Part shown: positions 10,240 to 23,529 of the stretch, in pieces | How the letters are laid out: the number at the start of each line of letters is the position of its first letter | Position numbering within the stretch: the stretch's first letter is position 1 | Assembly: GCA_029204225.1 (NCBI GenBank) | Contig: CM055093.1 | Coordinates: 5,934,933-5,998,932 of the forward strand | Reading direction: 5' to 3' | Length of the DNA stretch: 64,000 bases | From: Diphasiastrum complanatum | Lineage: Eukaryota > Streptophyta > Lycopodiopsida > Lycopodiales > Lycopodiaceae | Translations under genes and position numbers: made by a program | Notes under the pieces: generated by a model | What the model saw: only the letters and a program-made list of their open reading frames with translations | Database searches by the model: none | What the model was told of the DNA's origin: nothing

Positions 10240-12884
10240 CATTGTTCAAAGTATGGCTATTCAAAAGACTGCCAAGTTTGATGGATCTTCAAGAGATCTT
10301 GATCAATGAGAAATATAGGCTTCAAGCAAGAGGTGGATTTACATCGACACTTCAAGAGGATGCTATGTTCACAAAGGGCAAATTCAAGGGCAAAACCAAA
10401 AGCAAGTGGTCTAAAGGGCAAGATCAAGTGGATGCATCTTTAAGTGGGAAAAAGAAGGATAGATCAAAGCTCAAGTGCTTCTATTGTGGCATCAAAGGAC
10501 ACTTTGCAAGTGAGTGCTACAAGAAGAAGAGAGATCAAGGAGACAAGCAAGGTAATCTTACTCTTGATGAGGATGGTTTGGATGTGCAAGATGCAAATGA
10601 TGATGCTTTTCTGATGTCTTCATGTATGCTTGCTAATGATGGAGATCTAGATCCTTGGTGGATTGATAGTGGAGCAAGTTCACACATGACCTTTCACAAA
10701 GAGTACTTCACTTTTTTGTTGGCATATGGAGATGACAAGAGGGTGATCTACACGGCCAATGGTGGTGAGTGTGCAATCAAAGGGATTGGCACAATTCCTA
10801 TTTCTCTCTCTACAAATAGGAATGTTCATTTGGAGGATGTCTTGTTTATTCCATCTATTACCAAGAATTTGCTTAGTGTGAGTCAAATGCTAAGTAAGGG
10901 CCTCAAGGTGGACTTTGATGGAGATGCTTGTTTGATCAAAAGGAAGGATGTCTTGATTGGAAAAGGTAAAAGACAAGGGAAGTTGTTCAAACTTGATGCT
11001 TGTGTTATTGCTAACCAAGTTGGATGTGTTGCAAGGGAGCAAATTTCTATTCAAGAGGTTTGGCACAAAAGGATGGGACACCTCATCTTCAATTCATTGG
11101 AGGTAATGGCAAGGAAGAAGGTTGTGATTGGTCTTCCAAGTTCCTTAAGTAATGACAAGCATGTTTGTGAGTCTTGTGCTTTGTCTAAGTCACATAGACT
11201 ACCTTATACTAGATCTATTTCTAGATCTACAAAGCCTTTTCAACTTGTACATTCGGATATTCATGGATTTACTACAATTAGCAATAGTGGAGCTAAGATG
11301 TATGTAACATTCATTGATGATTTTAGTAGATTTTGTTGGATCTATCTACTAAAGAGCAAGGATGAAGTGTATGATGTCTTTGTCAAGTTCAAGAATGCAA
11401 GGGAGAACCAATTCTCCACAAAGATCAAGTGCTTGAGAGGTGACAATGGTGGTGAGTACATATCTAACAAGTTCAAGGCCTTTTGTGATGAGCATGGGAT
11501 CAAGAGGGAGTATACAACGTCAAGGACCCCACAACAAAATGGAGTGGCTGAAAGGAAGAATAGAACTTTATGTGAAAGTGCTAAAGCTATGAGGTTAAGT
11601 GCTAATCTTGACAAACCATTTTGGGATCAAGATTTGTTGTGTGCCATTTTCTTGTGCAATAGGTGGCCGAGTGCTATTTTGGATGGAAGGACACCTTTTG
11701 AGATGCTATTCAAGAGGAGGCCGAGTGTCAACTTTCTAAGAACCTTTGGATGCACATGCTATGTCAACAATACTCTTGATGATAGGACCAAGGAGGATCC
11801 ATCTTCAAGAAGAGGTATTTTTGTTGGATATAGTGAGGTGAGTAAAGCCTACAAGGTTTACAATCCTTCTACTAACAAAGTGATTGTTGGTAGAGATGTC
11901 ATTTTTGAGGGAAACATTCCAAAGGTGTCTTCAAGCATGATTGATGGTAAAGTAGATGGATCTAACATTCTTGATGTTGATGAGAAGGATCCTACTTTGG
12001 ATGGTGGTGATGATGGACCTTCATCAAGTCAAAAGCCAAGGAGAACATCAAGAGAAAGACAAGTACCTTCAAGGCTCACATATGATCAAAAGGGTAAGCA
12101 AGTAGTTTCTGGAAATTATGTTGCTTTCCTAACCTCTTTGGATGAGCCTACAAGTGTAGATCAAGCAAGGAAAGAAGAGGAGTGGATCCAAGCAATGGAT
12201 CTTGAGTATCAAGCTCTTATGAAGAATGGAACATGGAAATTGGTGGAGTTGCCTAAGGACAAGAAAGCTATTGGATGCAAATGGATCTTCAAGGTGAAGA
12301 CAAACCAAGGTGGATCTATCAACAAGTACAAGGCAAGGTTAGTGGCAAAAGGATATGCTCAACAACAAGGAGTTGACTATGATGAGACCTTTGCACCCAT
12401 GGCAAAGATGGTAAGCATTCGAGTCATCATTTCACTTGCTACAGTTTATGGATGGGATCTATGGCAAATGGACATTTATCATGGATGTCAAAGAAACAAG
12501 CCACTATCTCATTGTCATCTAGTGAGGCCGAGTACAAAGCTCTTACACATTACAAAGGAGATGGTATGGATCAAGAGGATGATCAAGGATCTTCACTTGC
12601 TGGATTTTTCAGAGAGCCCAATCATCTTTTGTGACAATCAATCAGCCCAAATAATGGCATCCAATCCTATCTTTCATGCTAGGAGCAAGCATATTGAGAT
12701 ACAATATCATTTTGTGAGGGAGCGAGTCATTGTAAAGGAGGTGGAGCTTCAACATGTGTCTTCAAGGGAATGTGTAGCTGATATCTTCACCAAAGCATTG
12801 GGAAAAGACTTGTTCATGAAGCATAGGACTTCACTTGGAGTATTATCAAAGTCTATGCTAAAACTAGTTGAAGAGGGAGTGTGA
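10227..12884 (+). pseudogene. Copia gag C-terminus, protease, integrase and RT/RNase H remnant
   Basis: An 885-codon open frame. In order: QEILINEKYRLQARGG (gag end), CCHC zinc knuckle CFYCGIKGHFASEC (about residue 83), protease WWIDSGASSHMT (about 145), integrase zinc-binding HKRMGH and CESCALSKSHR, then catalytic residues in HSDIHG, RGDNGGEY and AERKNR (DD35E). Next comes the RT start from GTWKLVELP to YGWDLWQMD. There the RT is cut: YVDD and flanking motifs are absent and the sequence jumps near 12465 into RNase H. A SKKQATISLSSSEAEYKAL segment is readable in another frame at 12485-12545, and the original frame resumes at FCDNQSAQIMA and KHIEIQYHF. The deletion makes reverse transcription impossible without help in trans. 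Confidence 0.95.
12871..12879 (+). other. Polypurine tract
   Basis: AAGAGGGAG immediately before the TG of the 3' LTR, the usual plus-strand priming site. Confidence 0.85.
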
Positions 12885-13388
12885 AAGATTCAACTAGTTT
12901 CATCACATTTTGCAATATTTCCATATTTGGCATATTGAGGCCAAAACTTGTTTTAAACTTAGAGGTTGACTTTTCAAAGTTCATTAGTCTAAATTTCATT
13001 TGAATAAACACTTTTTGAAAGTGTGGGAAAGATAGAATGCGAGTTTTAGTGGATTCAATTTGAATAAGTTGGGTACATTGAATCTAGACCCAAAATTGGT
13101 AGGGTTAGCATTTTGGTGGGAAAGCCAAGTGGCCAAATAGGGTTTGGACCTGCTATAAAAGGATGTAACTCGTGGAGAGAGTTATCTTCTCTCTTCTCTA
13201 TCTCATTTCATACTTATACATGGTTCTCTTGGGTTCTACTATCCATTGGTGCACTATCTTGGTGATTGCTTGCAATTCTATGTGTAGAATGATCTATATT
13301 TGCTATTTTTGATCCACACGTGTGAAATACAGTAGCTTGCTGGTTTTGTCCGGACAGCAACAATACATAATCATTTCATTCAAGTTTA
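12880..13388 (+). repeat. 3' LTR of the copia element, truncated
   Basis: Starts TGTGAAAGATT and follows the 5' LTR until CAAGTTT at about 13387, then diverges into unrelated DNA. The terminal 140 bp are missing. Confidence 0.92.
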
Positions 13389-13539
13389 TATGATGGAGAT
13401 CTTTGTAGAGCAATGCGGTGTCGTTGTTGTGTAAAGAATTGCATGTTTAAGTTAGGAAAAAAAAAACTTGAAGGCTATTCAAAAATACTATTTTGATCTT
13501 GATGCCGACCGACAAGATGTCTATTAGCCTACTACTATT

Positions 13540-15280
13540 ATTCCGTGTTTGAACAAGCAATTTGAGTACTCTTTGAACAATGTACTTGTGTGTCGCAAAA
13601 CATTTCAAATTACACTTAGCTTAGGCAACACTAATTTACAAAGAATTGCTTATAGAATTCAAAAGTGTGGCTACATAAGAATGCCTCTTCAAAATATTGG
13701 CTTTATTGCTCAACATTGTGTTACATGGATGGAACAACATTTTCGGCTTCAATGTGAGGTGATGCTTACCACTGGCACACATCATTTGTCTGACAATTTT
13801 TCAAGGCACGAGATTGATTAGCGAGGATGAGAGATCTATAAGTTACTCATACTTCACTAGGAACTGGAAATCATTTTTCAACGAGGTTATAATTCCGAGA
13901 AAAGTTCGAATAGGTCAATGCGGCTTTTGTGTCGGAGCTCAAGAGTAGAAGGAAAATGGTGATTAATCAAACTGGCAAAGAGGATGTCAAGTCAGCTTTG
14001 AAAAGTCATAAAGAAGAACAAGCACAAGAAAGAAAGAAAGTGATGGATCATAGAAGAAAATGTTTCACTTTTTCTAAGAAATATACGGGATTGGTACTTG
14101 ATGGAATGGATCAGAAGAAAACGAATTTGCCTCACTTTGTTAGGACCCCAAAGGACATACAGAGAATAATTTGGTTGGATGCTTAATTTATAATGCATGC
14201 GTCTACCCAAAAGTTTATCTTATGTATCCGAATATTCATAATGATCCGAATCTAACAATTACGATAATACACCATGTGATATTTTCATGGTCAGAGCGCT
14301 TACCTCCAGTATTTTACTTGAAGTTGGACAACACAGCTCGTGAGAATAAAAATCAGATGGTTTTGGGTTATCTCAACATGCTTGTTGTAACGAATATATT
14401 CTAAAAAGTTAAACTCAATTTTCTTCTGGTTGGTCATACACATGATCATATAAATCAGATGTTCAATACATTTGCAAGGAAATTGTCACATCATGATGCA
14501 TTCACTCTCCCACAGATGAGGACTCTTATTCGAGAGGCATATATTACAAGCCACATGTTTTGGATTTAAAAGAGGCTTTCTATTTTAAGCTCTTTGCGAA
14601 AGAAATTGAGAATAATTGTTGCCTTGAAAAGTTGAATGACATAAGCTTTCAACATTGTTTCCTGATTAAATCATTGGATCCAAATGTAGTGCATTTATAT
14701 GAGACAAGGAATTTGATGCCTCAAACAATGTTCTGCTATTCGACATGTCATCTCTTCTACTACGGGAAGAAAGAGAAATATACCTTGGTGCAAGGAGATC
14801 TAGAGAAAGAAAAAAGGAGTTAGAAGAAATATGGCACGATGATCCTCAAGACTTGAAAGTAGGTTCAATGATTGCAGCACTTGCATCTGAAGATCCATTG
14901 CAACATCCTTTTTGGATAGCTAAAGTGCTATCTATAAGTCGACATGCTACATCAAATAGAATAACTAAAGTCAATGTACATTGGCTTAAAAAAGACCACG
15001 TAGATGCTTTCATGGGAAAGTACGCATTGGAGATGATAAGTAATGGCAGAGGAAAATCAAAGAAGCGAAAAACAAAAAATACAAAGCACAAGTGTTATGT
15101 ACCTAAAAGATGTTGACATACTTGTATATGATTTTAAACTCACAAGTACAGGTCATTTGCGCAAGTCAACAATCGCAATTCTGAAGTAGAAAATTTCAGG
15201 AGAACCTTCCGCTTTACACATTTCTCATGGTCCAAGTCGTAACACTCGTTCAAAAAAGAGTATTTCTGAGTCTTATGGTC
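13540..15280 (+). pseudogene. DUF7869-type gene copy 1, decayed
   Basis: Several frames together give VCRKTFQITLSLGN, a Lys/Glu-rich coiled stretch (ALKSHKEEQAQERKKVMDHR), GLVLDGMDQKKTNLPHF, then LPPVFYLKLDNTARENKN, FLLVGHTHDHINQMF and a basic tail with HPFWIAKVLSI...VHWLKK (Tudor/chromo-like). The LDNTARENKN plus GHTH(D/E)xIxQMF pair is characteristic of the DUF7869 family, which occurs in many copies in some plants and marine animals. Its RNase-H-like or transposon-related role is unproven. Frame changes occur near 13820, 14175, 14404 and 14570. Copy 2 lies at 23530-25207 on the other strand. Confidence 0.7.
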
Positions 15281-16690
15281 TTCATATAGAATTAGATGGC
15301 ATTCTAGTTAACAGTGAAGAAGAAGACGCATCCCCTCTACATCATCTGGCTCATCTATGTATACAGGAGACACCAATGGATATGATAGTCAAAGTGATCA
15401 GCCAATGTGATTTTGTAAATTTGTTTCTATTACGTTTTTGTAATCAACGTATTCAAAAATATCCAAAATTTGAAAGTTTTGTGTGACCTTGTATATGAAT
15501 GTATGAAATGATTAATAGATAGGAGTGTTTTATACAAACGCATAGAAGTATTTGAAATTCTTAAAATAGTCATAATTTGTTGGAATATAGTTATGCCTAC
15601 TTTTTATTTAACATTTTTTTAACTCAAAATTGACAAAAAAATGTTTACTTTTAAAATCCTGTAATGAGCAAAAAATAGTTGCCTTCATAATCCCACAACT
15701 TAAGATTCTTGCTAACAAAAATCCTCCAAACACTAGGTTTTGCTAATAAGTATTGTATCCATGAATACTTCAGGTTATTGCTTAGGGACGACATATGCTT
15801 ACCTAAGCAGGGCATTATGTCCATAATATTCAAGGCATAAAGAAATAACAAAAGCCCTAGTAGTTATGCCAAATAAAACCCCTTGCTCTCGTGAGCAACA
15901 GGCTTTACTCCCCTTCAATCTAGTACCCTTGTACCATGTATACAGACAAAAAGAATGAAATCAAAAAATCATGTCCTCTACCCTCAAACTATTGCACATA
16001 TAGCCTTTGCTTAGGAGTCAACCATATACAAAGATGGAATGAGATGATCCTTGGCTATAAACCTCAATCTAATTTTTTGATGTTCAAATTCTAGAAAAGT
16101 TTTCTAACGCCATACACAATGTATAGGTAAGACTCTCGACGAACGCACCAATGTCTACAGCCTCAATATCAATGTGGTGAAACAGAACCATATCATATAT
16201 AGTGTGGTGAAACAAAACCATATCATATATAACAATGTTAAAGGTTTTCCCTGATTTCATAGATTATTCAATTGAATCCTACTTTAAAATGATCTCCTAT
16301 TGTACATTTGTTGAAAGTAATTAATATATATAATTTCTTCACGAAAAAGAAATCCGAACTATATTTGTTGAAAATGAAATTCTCACAAAATAAACTAAGT
16401 GTCAACTTTTAGAAAGTCAATATCAACGACATTTTTGGCCTATCTTTTGGAGAAAGATGCTTCTTTGAGAATTCTCAAAAGGCATTGTTCCAGAAAGCTG
16501 ACAAAGTATAGGAATGAGATCTGCATCTTTTCGAAAATAGAACACTGCTCAAAAGGCACTACCCCAATTTTTCCAAGCACCTTTAAGAACAGTAAACTAG
16601 AACATGCCAATTTGTTGTCCCCTTGCGTGACATCTACCTTTCAGACATGACTTCCTTAAGTAGAATTCATGAATCAAGATATTTTCTCTT
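15281..16690. other. Spacer without recognisable gene
   Basis: AT-rich DNA. A short tandem duplication lies at 16173-16232 (period 30 bp). No protein motif was seen in the small open frames here. Confidence 0.6.
16173..16232. repeat. 30-bp tandem duplication
   Basis: GTGGTGAAACA plus CCATATCATATATA repeats at a 30-bp interval. Confidence 0.85.
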
Positions 16691-16756
16691 GCTTTACCAG
16701 GTCAACGCTGCAGTACTTTGACCATCAGGTGCTCTATCCTCAGTGCTCCTTCCTGG

Positions 16757-16774
16757 TTCTAGAAGGTTCTGGAA
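16757..16774 (+). promoter_or_regulatory. Heat-shock element upstream of the GST gene
   Basis: TTCTAGAAGGTTCTGGAA: four alternating units TTC-nn-GAA-nn-TTC-nn-GAA with perfect spacing, the consensus heat-shock-factor site. It lies about 50 bp upstream of a TATA box and 204 bp before the GST ATG, so heat or oxidative-stress control of the GST is likely but inferred. Confidence 0.7.
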
Positions 16775-16820
16775 TGCTCCATTAGTCTTATCCCAGTATA
16801 TCGGATGCTGGCCAGATCTC

Positions 16821-16835
16821 GTGTATATATATATC
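16821..16835 (+). promoter_or_regulatory. TATA box of the GST gene
   Basis: GTGTATATATATATC, 143-157 bp before the GST ATG and about 47 bp downstream of the heat-shock element. It predicts a start of transcription near 16855, which would exclude an in-frame upstream ATG at 16837. Confidence 0.55.
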
Positions 16836-16977
16836 AATGCACCTACAACGAATTAGTATCAGCATTCAGTGTAGCAGAAGCATTAAAGGAATTGGGTTTA
16901 CTGATTTGAAGTGCTATTTGTGTAGTAGTCATCGGCAGTGTGATTTAGTGTGGAAATTAGGTGAAGAAGAAGATATC

Positions 16978-18149
16978 ATGGGAGGTATCAAGGTTATCGG
17001 AATTCCTATGTCAACCTGCACTCAGAGAGTGCTGGTGGTGCTGATTGAGAAGGGAGCTGAGTATGTGGTCGAGCCACTAGATATGATGAAGGGGGCTCAC
17101 AAGCAGCCTGAGCACCTCGCAATCCAGGTTGCTTGCTTGCACAATCTTTAAAGTCACTTTGTTCCCCTACATACAGAATGATACTGCACTCTATGTTGCT
17201 GTGAGATCTCTGGGAAAAGATTGAATCTTCAGTAGAGTTGGGTTGCTACTCTATCTTATACGTATTTTCTTTCATGTTTGTGGTTTCAGCCATTTGGACA
17301 GATTCCAGTGATTGAAGACGGAAAATTCAAACTTTTTGGTTGGTTGTTTATCCTCTTAGTTATATTGACATTCTTTCATAGCAGCCCAGAATTCATTTTT
17401 TGTATAGATCTGATGAGGTTTTGGTGACTGCACGTGCGAGCCCCAAGTGTAGTCACAATCATATGCATTTGTTTATTTGAGAAAATTTAGACGGCGGACG
17501 AGATAAAAGTAATGCCAAAGAAAATTTTGATTTCCAGTTTATTGAGTTATGTATAGGTTGTTCATTGGACTTGTTGGATCGGATGATTAAAAGGAAATTG
17601 AATTGTGTGTGGAAAGGTATTCAAGCGTTGCAGGATGAAAAACAAACTTAGCATGCACTTTATTTTGTTCAGCGTTGATCATGAACTTTCTTGAACGCAG
17701 AATCTCGAGCTATTGTCAGATACGTCGCAGAAAAGTATGAAGGACAAGGACCATCGCTGTATGGAAAGACTTTACACGAGAAGGCGTTAGTGGAGCAGTG
17801 GCTAGCCGTGGAGATAGAGGAGTTCAATGCACCCATAACTGCTGCAGTAGTTCAGCTCGTGCTTGGACCCAAATTCAAGGGGATTCCAGCCGATGAAGCC
17901 ATCGTTTCAGCTTCCTTGGAGAAGCTGGAAAAAGTGTTGGATGTCTACGAAGCCCAACTGGCCAAAAACAAGTTTCTGGCAGGAAACTTTCTAAGCATTG
18001 CAGATCTTGTCCATCTTCCATTCCTCTTCTTGCTAGTAGGAGTGGCAAAAAGAGGCGAGGTGGTCACCTCAAGGAAGCATGTGCATGAATGGTATGAGAC
18101 CCTCTCATCTTTGCCTTCATGGAAGAAGGTGCTCGCACTAGCTGCATGA
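16978..18149 (+). CDS. Phi-class glutathione S-transferase (three exons)
   Basis: Exons 16978-17127, 17290-17338 and 17701-18149, with introns of 162 and 362 bp, all GT...AG. The spliced product is about 215 residues, normal for plant phi GSTs, and the two-intron layout fits the class. The N-terminal thioredoxin-like domain has PMSTCTQRV with the expected catalytic Ser12, PFGQIPVIEDG (cis-Pro, glutathione site) and ESRAIVRYV (Glu67-Ser68 binding the gamma-glutamyl group). The C-terminal helical domain has the FLAGNFLSIADLVHLP N-capping/hydrophobic-staple motif. It conjugates glutathione to electrophiles or reduces peroxides in the cytosol. No stops or frameshifts. The start is chosen because it matches family N-termini; an in-frame ATG at 16837 would add 47 uncharacteristic residues. 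Confidence 0.93.
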
Positions 18150-18895
18150 GTTTTGCTTGCTTCCATCACTAGCAAACCACAAGCTTGCTCAAGCCCCAAG
18201 GTAGTATTTGGGAAACTTTTTTTTTCGAGTTTTCCTCGAAAAGCTTACACTTTTTGAAGCTTCTCGGTTTTGTGAGCATTGTTACTCATACAAGCGCTTA
18301 TATGTCTAAATAAACACCTATCAAATTTTTCTTGGTATCAATCTTTGAGAAATAATATACATTGTCAACTTTCTTGAACACTACCTCAAGGGGGCCAAGA
18401 CATAAAGGTTGCATTATTGTATGTCAAAGTGCACCTCACAAGATTAAACCCTATGGTCTCACCTCACACGATTAAACCATCTGGTCTCTAGCTTGCAATT
18501 TGAGAACAAATCGCTTTCTAAACCTAATACAAAACTTCACTGAAATAATATTCAACAAGTTGTTTAGAAATCCATGGACCAATTTGAAAAAGGTGACAAC
18601 AATTTTTATTTGAGTTTCAAATTCTCATACAAAGCCCCTCATAAGTTACAAATAAATTTTGGCTTGATCTCTTATCATGTGAATTCTCACTTTGTTGAAT
18701 TTAATAATCAGAGTCAAATTTTCCAACTTGCATTTTTTCTTTGCATCTAGAATTATCAATGATCAAAATAAAATTGAAATTTTATTATGGTGTTACAAGA
18801 GGTTAGAAGATTAGAATGGGCATAATGCACTTTGTTGATTTTAAAATCTTTATCTATTTAATTAAAACTATTTTAGAGAGACATTGTAAACATAC
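18150..18895. other. GST 3' flank
   Basis: The 3' untranslated region and spacer. AAATAAAC at 18308-18315 is a plausible polyadenylation signal. No other gene was seen. Confidence 0.5.
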
Positions 18896-18904
18896 CTCTC
18901 TCTC

Positions 18905-18972
<68 letters not shown>
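18896..18972. repeat. (CT)n microsatellite
   Basis: About 38 CT units with one CCC interruption near 18914. Confidence 0.95.
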
Positions 18973-18974
<2 letters not shown>

Positions 18975-19681
18975 AGGAGGGGGCGTGGGGAGGGCTTCGC
19001 TAGCACAAGTGAGAAATGAAATCGAATTCAATCCTTTTATAGGTTAGGGTCCATTAGACAAAGTACTAGTTTCACTCATCAGGTCCAGACAAAAATTTGC
19101 AGGCATGTTCAATACTGTAAAAAAAGCTTCAAAAAACCTTGGCATAGGTTCCTGACAAATGGTGTAGCTCGGCGAAGGTTATGAAGGTTCAACTCTCGCC
19201 TAAGTGCATCCTTCAACTAGGTACTGCATTTAATTCAAATTTTCAGGATCTAAATCCATCTGTCAAGTCAGTGAAGGTTCCCAAAGTGGTAGGCTTTTAA
19301 ACTCTCATTTGACTTCAAAACAGGTACTTATTCTACAAAATAATCTTCGCCCAACTCAATATAGGTAAATTTGAGCTGGATGTATGATCTAGGAACTCGA
19401 CGAAGGTTCCTATCTCTGTTTGTACAAGATCTGACTCAAAAAGTGATTTTTTAATTCATTTCCCATCAAAATTTGATTCTTGAAAATACTTGCCTTCCTC
19501 TTTTTCTTATCTGATGACTTTTTTTCACTTTTGCTCATCATTTTTTTTTTCTTCTTTCATTTCTTTTTCATAATGTCTTTTTCAAAAAAAAATCAACAAG
19601 TAGTGTAAAACAACAAAAGTAAAATTTGAAGAGATTTTTTATGATGTTGGTTGAACTGGCTACCAAAACTTGCGTGGTTGG

Positions 19682-20940
19682 CTACCTCACTGGGGTGTCA
19701 AATTGTCTTCCATCTAGGTGTTCCAAAATAACTACTTTGCAGGACAATATTTCTTTCACTTTATATGGTCCTTCACCAATAAATTTCAGTTTATTTTTTG
19801 TCAATTTGGTCTTATACATCAATGCTAGATCTCCTTCCTTCAGATCTTTTTTGTGTAAACGACAATCCTGCCATGCCTTGCGACGTGCTTTATCTGCTGC
19901 TAGTGCATGGACTCCCATCAATCTGGTTTCACAAAGTTTTTGCAAAGCCTCATGACTCATTTGTAAAGATTTCGCATCATCCAACCGTTCCATTGCTTCT
20001 ATATGTAAAGATGGTACCGAAAAATTGATTGGCATAATTGCATCTTGACCATAGACAAGTTGAAATGGTTTCTGATTAGTGATAACTTTGTAAGTTGTTC
20101 TGAATGCCCATAACGCTGCATAAAATTTGTGTTTCCAATCAGAACGACTTGCTTCAATTGTTTTTGTCATAATATTGCAAAGAATCTTATCAAAAGTTTA
20201 TGCTTGCTCATTACCCCCAGGATAGTACGGATTACTAAACCGGTGTATAACGAAAAAGTATTCCAACAAACACTTGATCGTTTCATTAACAATGTGTGTT
20301 CCATGATCAGTTACGATCTCGATAGGACATCCAAATCTAACAATGATATTCTCGTATAAGAACTTAGCCGTAGACTTTGCATCGGCAACTCAAACTGCTT
20401 TTGCTTCAATCCACTTGGTCATATAATCAGTTGCTATGATGATATATCTGGCTTGAGATCCTTTTGCCGCAGGACGAATAGGACCAATATAGTCAAGTCC
20501 CCATTTCTCAAACGGTGCTTGTGATAGAACCAGATGCAAAGGTCCATAATTCTACTTCATAGGATGACGTGCTTGTTGACATACATCACCTGACTGAATA
20601 AAGTATTCTATGTTCTTATGAAGTGTAGGCCACAACACCCTGATTGTAAAAATTTTCGAACAGTGATATCAGTTGAAAAATGTCCACCCCCATCCCATCA
20701 TGTGACAACATGATTAGATCAGGTACTTCGTGTGGTAAAACACATCTTCTTAAAATATCATTCATTCCACGATGATATAATTGGTTTGCAATCAATTGAT
20801 AAAGGTTGTGCCTTAATAATCAATTATTTCTTTTGTACTTTTTTCAAGGAGTCATTAAGTTGACCTAACATTAGATATTCAACAATATCCGCTACCCACT
20901 CAGGTACTGCTTCAACATAAAATAACGCAACATCTGATAG
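19682..20940 (-). pseudogene. Gypsy integrase of G2
   Basis: It begins with YVEAVPEWVADIVEYL (linker before integrase), then RRCVLPHEVPDLI, WPTLHKNIEYF with CQQARHP (zinc-binding region), catalytic-core LDYIGPI, TDYMTKWIEA, FGCPIEIVTDHGTHIVNE and YYPGGNEQA, and the C-terminal FQLVYGQDAIMPINF and GEGPYKVKEI. Several stops and frame changes lie upstream of 20170; the last 162 codons (20170-19682) are open. Confidence 0.9.
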
Positions 20941-20999
20941 TTTATCATCAGTGTTCATTGGTGCTGTCTGGATTTTTGAGACATGATCGGCAAGATAAT

Positions 21000-21480
21000 A
21001 TTGTTTACCTTTCTAAACCACAACTCGAAAATCAAATTCAGTTAGTAGGAGTAGATTTGGTACTTGCAGCAACGTTCAAATACTTTTTTCAAACGATCCA
21101 AATGGTCTATATCGGCACTATGAACTTCGAGATCATCCAAGTAAATTTCAAGGAATTTTTGCAAGTAGTCTTTGAAGGCAAACTGCATCACTCTCTAAAA
21201 TGAACTAGGTGCATTACAAATTCCAAATGACATAACTTTATAAGCATATGTTTCCCATTCCATTGCAAAAGCTATTTTATGACAAATGTATGTGCGATTT
21301 TAACTTGGTTATGACCACTGAATCGATCCAAAAAATTGTAGGCTTCCAATCCAGCAAGGCAGTCCAATATGCTTTCAGTAAAGGGTAATGAAAAGTGATC
21401 CTTTTGCATCACTTTATTCAAGGCTTTGAGATTCACATAAATTCTCATCTTCCCATTCTTCTTAGGAACGACAACAATGA
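21000..21480 (-). pseudogene. Gypsy reverse transcriptase core of G2, RNase H deleted
   Basis: The translation shows VVPKKNGKMRIYVNLKALNK, DHFSLPFTESILDCL, NFLDRFSGHNQV and the catalytic motif as IYLDDLEVHSAD (the YxDD signature is retained). After RLKKVFERC and KYQIY the sequence jumps to YYLADHVSKI-like residues, which normally lie at the end of RNase H, so that whole domain is deleted. The clade looks Tat/Athila-like (non-chromovirus), but this rests on motif impression only. Confidence 0.85.
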
Positions 21481-23158
<1,678 letters not shown>

Positions 23159-23529
23159 AATCCTAAAAAAAGTCCAATTGTTTTGCCAAAGTCCAAAATT
23201 AATTAATACAATGTTCATCAGATCAGCTACAATATTAGGACTACCAATCATCATGTCAGCTATCTAATCTAAAACTTTGTATCGAGAGAGTAGTTAAGCA
23301 AACAACATCAAATAACATCTTATACTCCAAAGCGAATAGATATCTGCAGCTGAAATAGGATGTACATCCATATGGAAGGCATACCCACAATTACAGAAGT
23401 TACTATACAAAATTACAACTCTTACGTAGATTTCAACTATCTTGTGATCTTGCACCTTGCAACAACTAGTATATCATGTGCTAAACGAGTTTTTTGCAGA
23501 ACAAGTGTGATTTTTCCTACTTTCTTCAT

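Larger units (their letters stand above)
8519..13388 (+). mobile_element. Ty1/copia LTR retrotransposon, internally deleted and 3'-truncated
   Basis: The order is 5' LTR, tRNA-iMet primer-binding site, untranslated leader, gag, protease, integrase, partial RT, RNase H, polypurine tract and 3' LTR: a canonical copia layout. The LTRs begin TGTGAA and the 5' LTR ends TTTCACA, giving terminal inverted repeats. The 3' LTR lacks its last 140 bp or so. Gag has an in-frame stop and frameshifts, and the catalytic RT core is missing, so it is non-autonomous. Confidence 0.95.
18985..21480 (-). mobile_element. Ty3/gypsy-like retroelement G2, truncated and internally deleted
   Basis: On the minus strand it runs RT (from 21480), a deleted RNase H region (near 21000), integrase (about 20940-19682) and a noncoding tail to about 18985 that matches the tail of G1. 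Upstream gag and protease are absent: homology stops abruptly at 21480. No LTR was identified. Confidence 0.85.

Noticed and set aside
16837-16977. In-frame upstream ATG extending the GST by 47 residues
   Set aside because: It lies only about 13 bp after the TATA box, so it is probably not transcribed, and the extension does not look like a targeting peptide.
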